Below are positions 1 to 10,400 of a stretch of DNA of 64,000 nucleotides, piece by piece; the stretch's first letter is position 1, and every line of letters starts with the position of its first letter. The stretch spans positions 496,224 through 560,223 of the forward strand of contig NW_006763138.1 of the NCBI RefSeq assembly GCF_000264905.1. Reading direction: 5' to 3'. The position numbers and the translations under genes are program-made. The notes under the pieces are model-generated. The model was not told the DNA's origin and ran no database searches. It saw only the letters and a program-made list of their open reading frames with translations. The stretch comes from Stereum hirsutum FP-91666 SS1 (lineage: Eukaryota; Basidiomycota; Agaricomycetes; Russulales; Stereaceae).

Positions 1-266
1 ATTCCCAACCCCGAGAAGTGCGTTTTCAATCTCACATATCTGCCTTTGTCGTGTGTCACCGGCTGACTGCATCACCTCTATGTGTCTATGCGACGAATAG
101 CATTCCCCACGCATCAACCCCGTCTACCAACAATCACAATGGTGGCCTCTCCGTTTCGCCCAACAATAGTGCCACCAGCCCCGTCAGGGAAAGCAACTTG
201 TCGCAAGCCCCTGAGGACGAAACCGAGCCCGAGAAGTCCACGGCAGAAGCCGTTGAAGAAGCTTGA
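1..266 (+). CDS. 3' end of an unidentified Ser/Thr/Pro-rich protein (partial)
   Basis: The last exon of a gene that begins before the window. A likely 50-bp intron occupies 51-100: GT at 51, CTGAC branch site at 63-67, AG at 99-100. The final exon then reads through to TGA at 264-266. The encoded tail is low complexity, first Ser/Thr/Asn/Pro-rich and then acidic, and ends in EAVEEA. No domain is visible, so no function can be given. It could be the disordered C-terminus of a regulatory or cytoskeletal protein. The reading frame upstream of base 50 is not proven. Confidence 0.4.
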   Translation, partial: SQPREVRFQSHISAFVVCHRLTASPLCVYATNSIPHASTPSTNNHNGGLSVSPNNSATSPVRESNLSQAPEDETEPEKSTAEAVEEA

Positions 267-419
267 ACGATTATTCATCACACTCTCCAACGCCAGCCTG
301 AGCAAAGTCGACCCGACATCAATCATAGGACCACCCCCATGCTCCTCGTCGCCAGCCCGCATCGCTTCTGTCCTTCCCTACGTCCTCTCCCTCGCTTATC
401 ACTGTAATGCATATTCATG

Positions 420-1790
420 ATCACCCTCTCATCCCCACTCCCTTCAGCGATCGAGGATCTTGATTGTCGTCCAGTACTTGTACACAGATCCCAAGCCCAC
501 TGTCTCACCTGCCTGCCCCTCACCATATCCATACGATAAACTGCACTCGTCGGTCGGTAGGTATGTATGTATTTGTTGTACATCAAAGAATGCATCCGCT
601 TCATTCTTCGGGTTTCACCTGTAGGGTGTTTGCATCGTTTCTTGCTCGCTCTGCATAATTATGCAATTTACGCATCTGAGTTTCATGGGCCGTCAATTTG
701 TCCGTCGTCCATATGATTCTTGAAGTCCAGCTTGCATCGGTGGCATCGACAGCTTTTTGTCTACTTCGAGTATCTGTGTTCGCATCACTGCTTTTGGATG
801 TAGGTCAACTGACCATCGTTCCCTCGCATGGGTCGCATCATCGCATACGAAATGTACGTCTCTTGGTGGAGAACCCAATTGTACAAATACTTAGCATTTT
901 GAATCCTTTTACCGACCCAGATTTCATCTCGTCGCGGTCCTCACGCATCAACCTTGAGTCCCTCATCAAAATTGTCTATTGACCCTTGACGTCTCGGGGA
1001 AATTCGAAGGCATTTTCGTAGACCCTCCTGTGGCCCACAAGCAGAGTGGCGTCGTAGACAGCGTGGAAAGAGAGCCAATTTGTCTGAGAGCTGCTTCGAC
1101 GTCTTTGTTCAACCTGTCACTATTACGGCTCATAGCACTCTCGGCTTCCATTGAATCAGATACTCTACATTGAGCTCCCTTCCTGACCATCCAAACAGAC
1201 TGTATTTTCAGCTTGGCCGGCCCCACGTAGGCCGAGCACGCGCGAGGCACCATACCTCTGTTCTAAACCCCATCTATCGCAGCTTCTACCTCCACTCTTG
1301 AGTTTCCGGATCCGCGTCTGTTCTTGGCGGGAACATTCCTCGGAGTCGCGCCTGCTACGCCAATGACCTACAGCAAGACCTTCACGGACCGTGTTCTCTA
1401 TCAAGTCCGTTCATACCGAGTCTACATCGGTATGTGATCGCTCTCTCTGCTCGCAGCTCGTAAAGCATCAGCGCCCATCCTAGATGTGCCCAGTTATGCC
1501 TTTGGGGATTGGCTATGGTGCAAACGGCTTAGCATAGATTTACTATAATTTACGATGATTCAGTCTGTCCCAAGAGGAAGTAAACTATCCTCGTTCATGG
1601 AATCCATTCTACACCATACGAACGGTGACCGCACTCGACATGAACATCCCGAGGGTTGGCCCTGACAGCGCTTGGAACATGGAACCGTACGTTTCACCGA
1701 GATGCTGTGGCCAATGCCCCATCTATCTCCTCTGACGGACTTCTTCCCCCGCACACCCTCCAGCACCATCCCCGCTGATGCGGCTGCTCA
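420..1790. other. Gene-poor intergenic stretch
   Basis: About 1.4 kb with only short overlapping frames on both strands, none showing a recognisable domain, consistent codon use or a convincing intron set. The left part should hold the 3' UTR of the upstream gene, and the right end holds the promoter of the hydrophobin-like gene. No RNA gene or repeat was seen. Confidence 0.5.
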
Positions 1791-1791
1791 C

Positions 1792-1798
1792 TATAAAA
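1792..1798 (+). promoter_or_regulatory. TATA box of the hydrophobin-like gene
   Basis: TATAAAA lies about 100 bp upstream of the ATG at 1895 and is followed by a pyrimidine-rich stretch (CTCTCCATCCCC) typical of strongly expressed fungal promoters. It fits a secreted structural protein. Confidence 0.6.
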
Positions 1799-1894
1799 GT
1801 GTTACAGCTTTGATCGAAAGGATGATCTGAAGCTCATTCTCTCCATCCCCTTCGTGCCTTCACACCTCGCTTCAAGGAACAACTTTCAACTCCA

Positions 1895-2369
1895 ATGCAC
1901 TCGCAAACACTCGTCCGTATTCTGGCCGCGATGCTCCCATTCATCTCCGTCGCGTCAAGCTCTGCCCTTTCGACAGACGTCACCTGCCCTTCGAATGCTA
2001 CCAACCACCTTTGCTGTCGGACGCTTGCTCCGTTCTCCGACAACGCGTATGTCTGGGAGAACGTGTGTGGTATCACAAATGTACCCTCGACCACACCAAC
2101 AGCGTCGTTTTGTAGTGAATTGGAGACCTGGTATGTCCATATTCAGGGTTGACAATTGCGGAAGCATCACTCACTTGCCTCGATGTCCTGTTGTCATTCA
2201 GTCCCACTGGCCTCTTACCCGTCTGCTGTGAAACGTTGGCTAGTACGCACGGATTCTAATAACTCGCGTCTCTACTTCTTCCTTCAGTGGCTAATCGACT
2301 CGTGGACCAGGTTGTCAATCGGGCGTTGATGGTCCCATCGGTCTCAATTGCACCCAGGTGGAGAATTAG
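1895..2369 (+). CDS. Atypical ten-cysteine hydrophobin-like secreted protein
   Basis: Three exons, 1895-2130, 2202-2242 and 2311-2369, give 111 residues. Residues 1 to about 24 form a signal peptide with a hydrophobic core (LAAMLPFISVASSSA). The mature part has the hydrophobin signature: a Cys, then Cys-Cys after eight residues, a long loop, then a second Cys-Cys followed by a final Cys in the context GPIGLNC near the C-terminus. The overall pattern is C-x8-CC-x16-C-x14-C-x5-C-x7-CC-x5-C-x11-C. This is ten cysteines, where class I and II hydrophobins have eight; the extra ones are in TASFC and ETLASC. Hydrophobins self-assemble at hydrophobic-hydrophilic interfaces on aerial hyphae, spores and fruiting bodies. 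The third exon was chosen because its acceptor at 2309-2310 restores the conserved C-terminal frame. It could instead be a distinct small cysteine-rich secreted family. Confidence 0.7.
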
Positions 2370-2457
2370 AGTGTATCTTCGTATCCGATTCTATTCCCCG
2401 ATTAGCGACGGATACAAGAATAGTGTGTATGTACCCGTCATGATACATGCATAATGT

Positions 2458-4760
2458 CTATGCTCCAAACTTCTTGACATCGGCCTGTACTCTTGACCAA
2501 GCCGGACCTTGTCCCCCGCGTCCGACGTTGAGAGTCGCCGAAGTACCTTTAGACACGAACCCTGGGTTGATGACGACGGTGTGGTCGACCACCTATAAAA
2601 TCATAATACGAAGTCAATCACATGGAACGCCTTCGTCAAAAGCAACGCCTACTTTTGAGAAGTACTTCAGTTTGCTTGAAGTGACAATAACGTCGGGTGC
2701 CACGCCTGGTGTATTGTCCGCACAGATGTCGAGACCATCGGAATGAGAGACATCGAGGTTCACTTCGGATGAGAGCTCGAATGGCACGGGGAACACCGGG
2801 TAGAAGCTGTTGAGCGGTGTGTGAGAAAATGTCCACAAAATAGATCGAGGCGGGCCTGAGACCAACCTTCTTTGTTGAAGCAGATGTCGACAAGTCGCCG
2901 ACATCGCATCCGTACTCGACTCCCCTATACTCGTCGCGACAGAGTCGACTTCCTCCCCCCGCTTTATAATCTCTTGATTTCTAAGGTGGAATAGGACATC
3001 TACACTGCTGACGCCAAATGACAACCCGTTGAGCGAAAAAAGACAAGGGTTTGGAAGCAGTTTGATACGCTGTGGAAATGAAGGCTGAAGGTCAGATCCA
3101 CTACCGAACATACAGTCAAAGATCTCACAGAGTCCCCAGCAAATTCTGCACCGAGTTCAAGCTGTGGGAAGGCAGCATGTGAACTGATCATATCCCGGAC
3201 ACTAGGTACGAGGAGGACGATGCTGTCGGGTGAACCGTCCAAAAATTCCCGCAGGTTGTCGGTGAAATGACGGTAGAACATCTCAACGGGAGTTTCGTCG
3301 ATGTCACCTATCTTGATCTTGGGATGTTGTGCGTCTATGAAAGGGCCAACCTGTGGATCACGGATCAGTCTGACAGAGCATGCAACCATTATGAAATCTT
3401 ACCAGGAGCACTACGTCCGGTTTCTCGCTTTGGAGTTTTTGAAGTAAAGATGACCAGGGTTGGTAGGCAAGATTGGCATCAGGGGTGAACGGCCCGCATG
3501 CGATTGACATAGAGAACGGGGCAGCTCCTGCATCGGACTTGACTCCACCTTCCGCGCCATGACTCGAAGGTTTCAATGGTGGAAGCTAACACAACAAGCT
3601 GTAAGCATCTGGCCGGTACAAATACGAAGTTGTGGTCATACCGTCAAGATTTCGCTCACGGTGAAGCGTCCGCCTCCACCGTTCTTCCCCTTCAGCGCAA
3701 CTATCGCTCCGGGGAATAAACCAACGGCTCCCACATCCTTTGGACCCCCACGAACTTTGACGTTTGAATCAAATTTGAGAGGTACCCTTCCGCCAGAGCC
3801 CATCGATCGCGATGACTCCAGGCAAAGACTTGCCTCGTTCAATTTCGCCGAGTCGGATGTGGCCGATTCTGAGTCTAAAGTGATCCGCCCGACCACAACG
3901 CAGTCCTCCTAAAAGATGGATTTTGAATTTTGAATTTGACATCAAGCCCTCAGCAATAGAGTTTCACTTACTTCTGTCGAGGATGTAGGGTCCCCCAACC
4001 CAACGAGATTGTAATGATCTCTCACCATCTCGGCGAAATCATCTATACGGTCATCAAGAACTTACAGCATGTGGGTGAGTACATGACTTATGCACAACTG
4101 AGATGTTTGGCTCACCTTCACTACGTTCCATGATCTTTTCGTACATGTAGCGATCTGTATAAGAGTTGTGTCGGTTCAGCGCGTAATCACATAACGGCGG
4201 CATACTCACATGCACGCTTAGTCCTCGACTCATCATCGTCGCTGGTAGAGAAAGAGACCTTGCTGGGTCCAGCTCTTGCGATAGGAGTAGAAGAAGACGA
4301 AGAGGAAGCGAATGTACTGGTAGCGGCAGGTCTAACGAGACCCATACCGGAAGTCCTGGAGTTGACTCGCGACTCTAATCCGAGCATACCAATGGGAAGC
4401 TTTCCCCTCATCATCTTTCCGGAGAATTCAGGCTTAACTCTGCTTTGGGTGACAGCCTTCGTCTTGTTCAAGTCCGCCTGTAAGAGGCCCCTCAAAGCCT
4501 GAACGGTGTCCTCATTGATGATTCTCGTGCCGATAAAACTTGATGACATGACAAGGGACTCCCATTTGTAGTAGAGATCTGTTGGAGCAATATTGAATGT
4601 TTGACAAAGCCCGCTGCCTATAAAGAAAATCTGTGAGTTGGGCTCGATTCACGGATTGGGAAATCGTACACTGCTCGACGAAAGCATCGTCGGATCCTGG
4701 CGTCGCGCTGAACGCGTCTGCTAGCTCGCTTCTAATGTCACCAGTGCTACCGGAGGACAT
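2458..4760 (-). CDS. POLA2: DNA polymerase alpha subunit B (primase-associated B subunit)
   Basis: The regulatory B subunit of the DNA polymerase alpha-primase complex (Pol12 in budding yeast). It tethers the catalytic subunit and helps start Okazaki fragments in the nucleus. The ATG at 4760 is followed by an N-terminal helical segment with the family motif FNIAPTDLYYKWES, then a Ser-rich linker, an OB-fold region (KVRGGPKDVGAVGLFPGAIV) and the inactive calcineurin-like phosphoesterase fold with IACGPFTPDANLAYQP, GPFIDAQHPKIK, VPSVRD and NPCLFSLNGLSFGVSS. The extreme C-terminus matches the family too (VVINPGF; then ADVKKFGA and stop). There are many short introns. Its start lies 155 bp from that of the divergent H3K9 methyltransferase, and two MluI cell-cycle boxes lie between them at 4846-4859, which fits G1/S expression. 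Confidence 0.93.
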
Positions 4761-4845
4761 TTCGAGTGGCACAAAGAGCGTATGGTATCTGGACGGTGAG
4801 GTTGTTGATGGAGAGGAGATACAACGACGCGACGGAGGACAGCAA

Positions 4846-4859
4846 ACGCGTCGACGCGT
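4846..4859. promoter_or_regulatory. Tandem MluI cell-cycle boxes (MCB) in the POLA2/KMT1 divergent promoter
   Basis: ACGCGT occurs at 4846-4851 and again at 4854-4859, two bases apart and about 90 bp upstream of the POLA2 ATG. In yeasts this motif binds MBF (Mbp1/Swi6; Res1/2-Cdc10) and drives G1/S transcription of replication genes, including POL12. A further ACGCGT at 4712-4717 lies inside POLA2 exon 1. Confidence 0.65.
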
Positions 4860-4915
4860 CAGCACGTGCAGGCGTGTTCCGATCGCGACTTACCCACGAA
4901 AGCTCACCGCGCGAC

Positions 4916-7148
4916 ATGGAAAGGCCGCGTCGCTCCTCAGATGTTGCCAAAGAACCCTCATTGTCGTGCATGGTACTCGAAGAATGCCGCGTAAACAAGG
5001 TGGATATTTTACCTCTGAGGAACTCAACATTTACTGATTTAGCCCTTGACTCCAATCTAGAGGTCTTTCAGGCATCCGACACAGAGGCTGAGAAATTCGA
5101 AGGTGATGCTGGCCAAGACTGGCCTCTTGAGGGTGTTGTAGGCGAAGATGTCGACATCTTTGGCACTTCCAGGTAAGCCTCAAAATTACACATTTCCATC
5201 ATGTCGGTGCTCACATCTGCCCAGATACGAAGTCTGTCTTGCCTTGCTTGTTGTATAGATTGCTCAGCTCAATTTAACCCAGGCTGATTAGATTCGGTGG
5301 AATAAGTGGCGGAGAAAAGATGGTAGCTCCACTACATGGGAGAAAGACCTTGAAGGCAACCATGGGCTTATCGAGGTTTGCTCTGATTACTGATAGACTC
5401 TGGATACTGAATTAACACTCACTAGGACTGGATGGAGGCTCTAACCGAGCAACGTGTGCAACAGGCACACAACTCAGCCTCTGTCAGGCTGCCTCCTCTC
5501 TCTCTTGCCACGATTAACGAGCGACACACAGCGGAGCTGAGTGAAGCTCGTGTTGAGAAGCGTAGAAAACGAGATTCACAGAAGTCTCAGCGTGGATATG
5601 ACGACCCGTACACCAAATGGGATGAGGTCATGCGCTTGGATGCAGTTTCTAATGAGCCACGACAAACGAAAACTGCTCATCAGGATGTCATTGACCGCCA
5701 TGACCAAGGTCAGGTTTTGCAGCCCACAAGACGGTCACCAAGAGAGATTTTACAAGCCCAGTGGGATGAGGCCACGAAACATGCGAAAGCAGCACCTGTT
5801 ATTATTGTGTCTGAGGATGGAGATGTGGACGAAATACCAGCATTGCCGCAGGGATTTGAGTATGTGGAGTTTGGATATGCAAAGTGGGTTATCAATCATG
5901 TCTTAGTATCATGTTCTGATCTTCTGGCCCTAGCATGAATGAGCTCACACATACAAACTGGCAAAATGCATTGCTTGGCTGTGACTGCAACGGGAAATGC
6001 ACCTCTGCTGAGCAATGCAATTGTCAAGTAATTACGGATGATCTTGAGCAAGAGAGATTGTTTGCTTACACCTCACAGGTAAGAGACTGTAAAACCCTCC
6101 GATTGTTGAAATTCCTGCTCACACCTGTGCCCTTCAAAGGGCACAGTTAGAGATGATTTTGGTCGTGGACCCAACCGAGGGCACCTGGCTGTCGAGTGTA
6201 ATCCCGTGCGTTATCCCTTGTTCGGAGCATGACTTTTGGATGCACTAAATATCAGGTCAACAGAACTGCAAGTGCTCAGACGATTGTCCAAACCGTGTGG
6301 CCCAGAAGGCGAGGCAAGTGCCTCTAGAAGTCTTTGAGACTCAACTTCGAGGTTGGGGAGTTCGTGCCACCTCCGACTTGAAGCCCGGAACTGTAATAGG
6401 ATGTTTTACAGGGTAAAACCGTTCTCCAAAGCGCTCCCTTGCTTCTTTCTGTTGACTGACTAAGTATACCACACATGTTTCAGGAGTTTGATGTGCGTTG
6501 TGACTCTTGCGAATGATTTCTGCATCTGACAGCACTTTGTAAACAGCACTAGTGACATGGCAGACGAAGAGGCAAGAGCCGGTAGAGACCAGTACATGTT
6601 CAGTCTTGATGCCTTGGTCGGAGAAGGAGGGACACCGAAATTCTGTGTTAATGCCTTTCACCACGGTATGCCATTGTTTATCATAGCAGACAACCCGAGT
6701 GCTGATCACAACCGTGAGCAGGTAATTGGACGAGGTTCATAAAGTAAGTGCACAGCGACATACTTACGTCTCCTCCCGTCCTTCAGCTCAGCCAAATCCA
6801 GTCATTCGTGCGTCCCCAACCTACGAGTTCTGCCAGTGATCTACGGCGAGTTGATTCCGACGGTCCGTCTCCTCTTTCCTCACAATGTTATCGCCTGTGC
6901 ATTTGGATTGAATTTCATCATTCTTCCAGCGGGACTTGGAGATCTACTATTTGACCTTTGTTACCACCTGTCGAATTCCGAAAGGGACGGAGCTAACCAT
7001 AGATTATGATCCTCTGGCCGCAGAAAAGATGCGAACGAGCAAGGGCAAGGGTAAAGCAGGGCCTGCACCGACTATTGACGACCCAAACATCATGGACTGC
7101 AAGTGCGGTGAACAGGAATGCCGAGGCAAAGTCAGAGCAGTGTTCTGA
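4916..7148 (+). CDS. Histone H3-K9 methyltransferase, SUV39/Clr4 type (chromodomain, pre-SET, SET, post-SET)
   Basis: A nuclear enzyme expected to methylate histone H3 Lys9 and nucleate heterochromatin. The ATG at 4916 is preferred; 4970 is an alternative. A disordered acidic N-terminus leads to a chromodomain-like piece (RYEV, then IRWNKW and STTWEKDLEG) that seems to lack the usual loop between the first two strands. After a linker comes a complete nine-Cys pre-SET zinc cluster: five Cys in GCDCNGKCTSAEQCNC and four in ECNPNCKCSDDC. The SET domain has RGWGVRA, YMFSLDAL, PKFCVNAFHHGNWTRFINHS and the catalytic-pocket segment ELTIDYD. The C-terminus is the post-SET motif CKCGEQEC ending in VRAVF. 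At least seven introns are needed. One acceptor inside the NHSC motif has an in-frame alternative. The promoter is shared with POLA2. Confidence 0.88.
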
Positions 7149-7498
7149 AAGGCTCGCCTTATTACGAAGTGACCGTGTTCTTGACATATCGAGCAGAAAT
7201 AGTAGTAGCACAATGCATATGCGAGCATTGAACCATGATTGCGGACAGCTCAGCCAGAGAGTAGCGTAAAATTTCGAGCGGTAACGGCTGCTTAATCAAA
7301 ATATCACATATTATAGGTAGGCTAACGCCCGGTGAGATGTGGTTCGAGTCGAGAAAGAAAAGCGAATAAAGAGATCCAGTATGTAGGGCCACAATAATAT
7401 ACACAGCAAAGTCAGACAGAAAGCAACCGACAATAATACAACCCAGGAAGCAAATAACGGATATATCACTCGAATAAACGCAGATTGTCCTCAACGTA

Positions 7499-10400
7499 TC
7501 ATAGGAAACCCGTTTCCTGCAGGAGCCTGGCCATCTTCTCATCTTCCCTTTCTCGAGGTTCTCGTTCCAGACTTAAATTCCAGAATAGGTCGCTGACATC
7601 CGGGATGGCATTGAACTTGTTCAGGCACTCCTGGATGTACTCGTGAATGACTTCGACCTTGGCAAAGTTGAAGGGTTTCGACTGCCACTTCTTGATCTCG
7701 TCGATAGTCTCCGCCGACTTCTGCCGTTTGCGGAAGTTAACGAGATTGCCGACATTGTTGGGAGCGCCATCTTGGATGAAGGTGAGAGTGGTGAGATATG
7801 TTCCTATATACATAGCCGATGTCACTTTCGTTGAATAGAATACAGCAAGACGAGCAGTACGAACCGATGAATGGTACACAAGGTGGCGTGATCCTGGCCA
7901 ACAGCTGGCGATAATTGCTGAAGTTTTTGTTCGAGTCGATGGTCATCTCGCAAGCGCCCAACAGAGTCATAGACCTCTGATTGATCTGCTCCCAAGTCCG
8001 CTTTAGACGTCGGATTGGAGGCGAATTCAAGCCAGACACAATGGCTATCATGCTTGAAAAGTTGTGCAGATTTCGACACCGCTAGAGGACAGTTGAATCA
8101 GCGTCGTTGCAGGTTAGACCTATTGATAGCACATACATCAGCGACGTTGATGAAGTGCTTGACCATCACAGCTCGTTTGCGAGAATCCTGCTTGCTCAAG
8201 ACTGTATCTGCCACCCAATGTGCGATCTGTAGCGACATCAGCATCACATGGGAGGTATCACCATGCGAAGTAACTGACCTTATTGGTAGTCTCAATGATA
8301 GCAGCAATGTTGTCGTTGCTGTCACCCTTGGCTTCCCGGGACCGCAAAAGACACTCCGACGGCTTGATCTTCTGGTACAGATGACACTCGATCATCGTCA
8401 ACTGTCGGGCGATCTCCAGAGGATCGAAGTCTGTGAGCTTCGTCTTCTTCGACAGCTTAGGAATGATAGGAGGAGGCTGAGGATCCAGCGAGATAGTTGT
8501 TTTGGGTCTGGAATTATCGCCTTTTTGCTGTTGAAATCGATGAGCTTTATACGCAAGTGCATATTAGGGGCGACGTACCGCACGCTCGATCAGAACCACT
8601 AGCTGCTTGGCTGCCGTTGAGCGCATGACCTCCTCGTTCTGAAGCATCTCCTTCATACGATCGAGGATATGCATGTCGTCCTTCTCGAGGATATCATCGT
8701 CTGTGACTATGGTCTTCAGAGTGTTGAGCACTCTGGTGGAGGGCAGTGAGTAAGAAGCATCGCTTGTACACGCCGTTGACATGCAAACCGACCTTGTCCG
8801 AATGACATGCTGCTTCAACTTCGTCCAATCCTCCAGTTCTGTCGGTGTGAGGTTATCAGGTGGTTTGATCCAAAAGCGTTGCTGTAGAAGGTCGAAGAGG
8901 GTGTCGATATCGGTGAAGGACTTGTACGTGAGTAGGAATGTCTTGCTGAACGTTGTATCTGTTCTGAAAGTCAGAAAGAGCTCAGCTAACGAGAAGATAG
9001 AAGGGCGCACCTGAGTTCTCATGTGCAGTCAATCGCTCAACGAGTGCTTGTACGGTACCCGCACGTACTTTCCCATCCGGGTCGATTTGGATGTCATTAC
9101 CATAGTTAGGTCGCAAATACCATGGTTGACGTTCAGCAACAATCGTATTCACGAGATGGGTAGGTTCCTCTCCTAGAAGCTTGAAAACCTTGGAGGAAGG
9201 GATCTTACTCGGCCCCGACGTGGGTCCTAGATCTAGATAGAGGTAACGATCAGCCATATGGCGCGAACTGTGCGATAACTGCTCAACAAACCATCGTCGT
9301 CGTCGAGGAAGTCATCGCCACCCATTTCGGTCGACGCCGCCAGCGAGTCGATACTGTCTGAAGGTTTGTGACCAGGGCGACGCCAGGTCGATTGAGTCGC
9401 CGCGCTGTCCCCCCGACGATGAGACCCTTCGGTCGATGACTCTGGAACTGACGACCCATCGGTGGCGTATAACGTGGATGAATCCTGTGAGCTCGCCGGT
9501 TTCATCGCAGCAGGTTTACTCAGGGCGTGTGCCATATCAACGACGTCTTCCGATTCCTCCAAGTAAGTATTCTCCTCAAAGCCCGATATTTCGCGAAGCG
9601 TGCGTCCGAGATTGCTGTCAATCATGCTGATGCGTGACATGCGCCACTCGATGGATCCCCTGTAATCGTTCTGTGCCATGTCCGACTGGTCCTGCCCGAT
9701 GTGAAGTAGAGCCTCCATAGTATGCTGCACAAGGCCGAGGTTGGCTTGTATTGGATGGATGAGGCATTCAAGAGCATCTGCCGTCTTATGCCATGACCCG
9801 GTACTGGTTTGAATACTCAGAAAGAGTGTGGCACCGTCATCGTAAAGTGCTTGCGCCGCTGCCTCCAGAGTGCGGACGAGAACACGGGCTTTCTGGACGC
9901 TCTGAAGATATATATCTTCGTGCGAAGCCGCGCCTTCCCGGTTGATACCATCTATGTCGACGGCACGAGCGACGTGCACGCTGGCTACAAAAGTGAGGGC
10001 AGAATGGAGGAGTGTTATTGTGGCCCGCCCATTCGCATATATTTGATCGACTGTGATCGTAATGTCGGCAAGTTGAGGTAGATGAGACTTCTGTTGGGAT
10101 AAGATAAGGCGGAGGGAGAACGCACCTGGGACGGTACCAGCCAACGACTGCGCAAATGCCCTAAGCTTCTCATTAACCCTATCCACAATAGACTTGAGTT
10201 CGGTGATCGCGTCGGGAGCCAGCACTCGTGGTGGTACTTCTTTCGCATTCTCTAGAGCAACCCACCCGAAGCCCTTCCAACTTCCTGCAGCTCCTGCGCC
10301 AATCAACCCCAGCCCAATATTGCTTGGTGACAACGCCGCTCGCAGTCGCTTCGCCGTCGGCCTTGTACGAGCGGGTTGAACCGCCGTCTGACTATTACTG

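Noticed and set aside
2281..2310. Nearer acceptor at 2286-2287 for the last hydrophobin exon
   Set aside because: It gives a frame without the conserved C-terminal Cys. The acceptor at 2309-2310 restores the GPIGLNC ending and a proper stop.
4766..4915. Start of the KMT1 gene at 4766
   Set aside because: Position 4766 is GTG, not ATG, and it would place the MluI boxes inside the coding sequence. ATG at 4916 is preferred.
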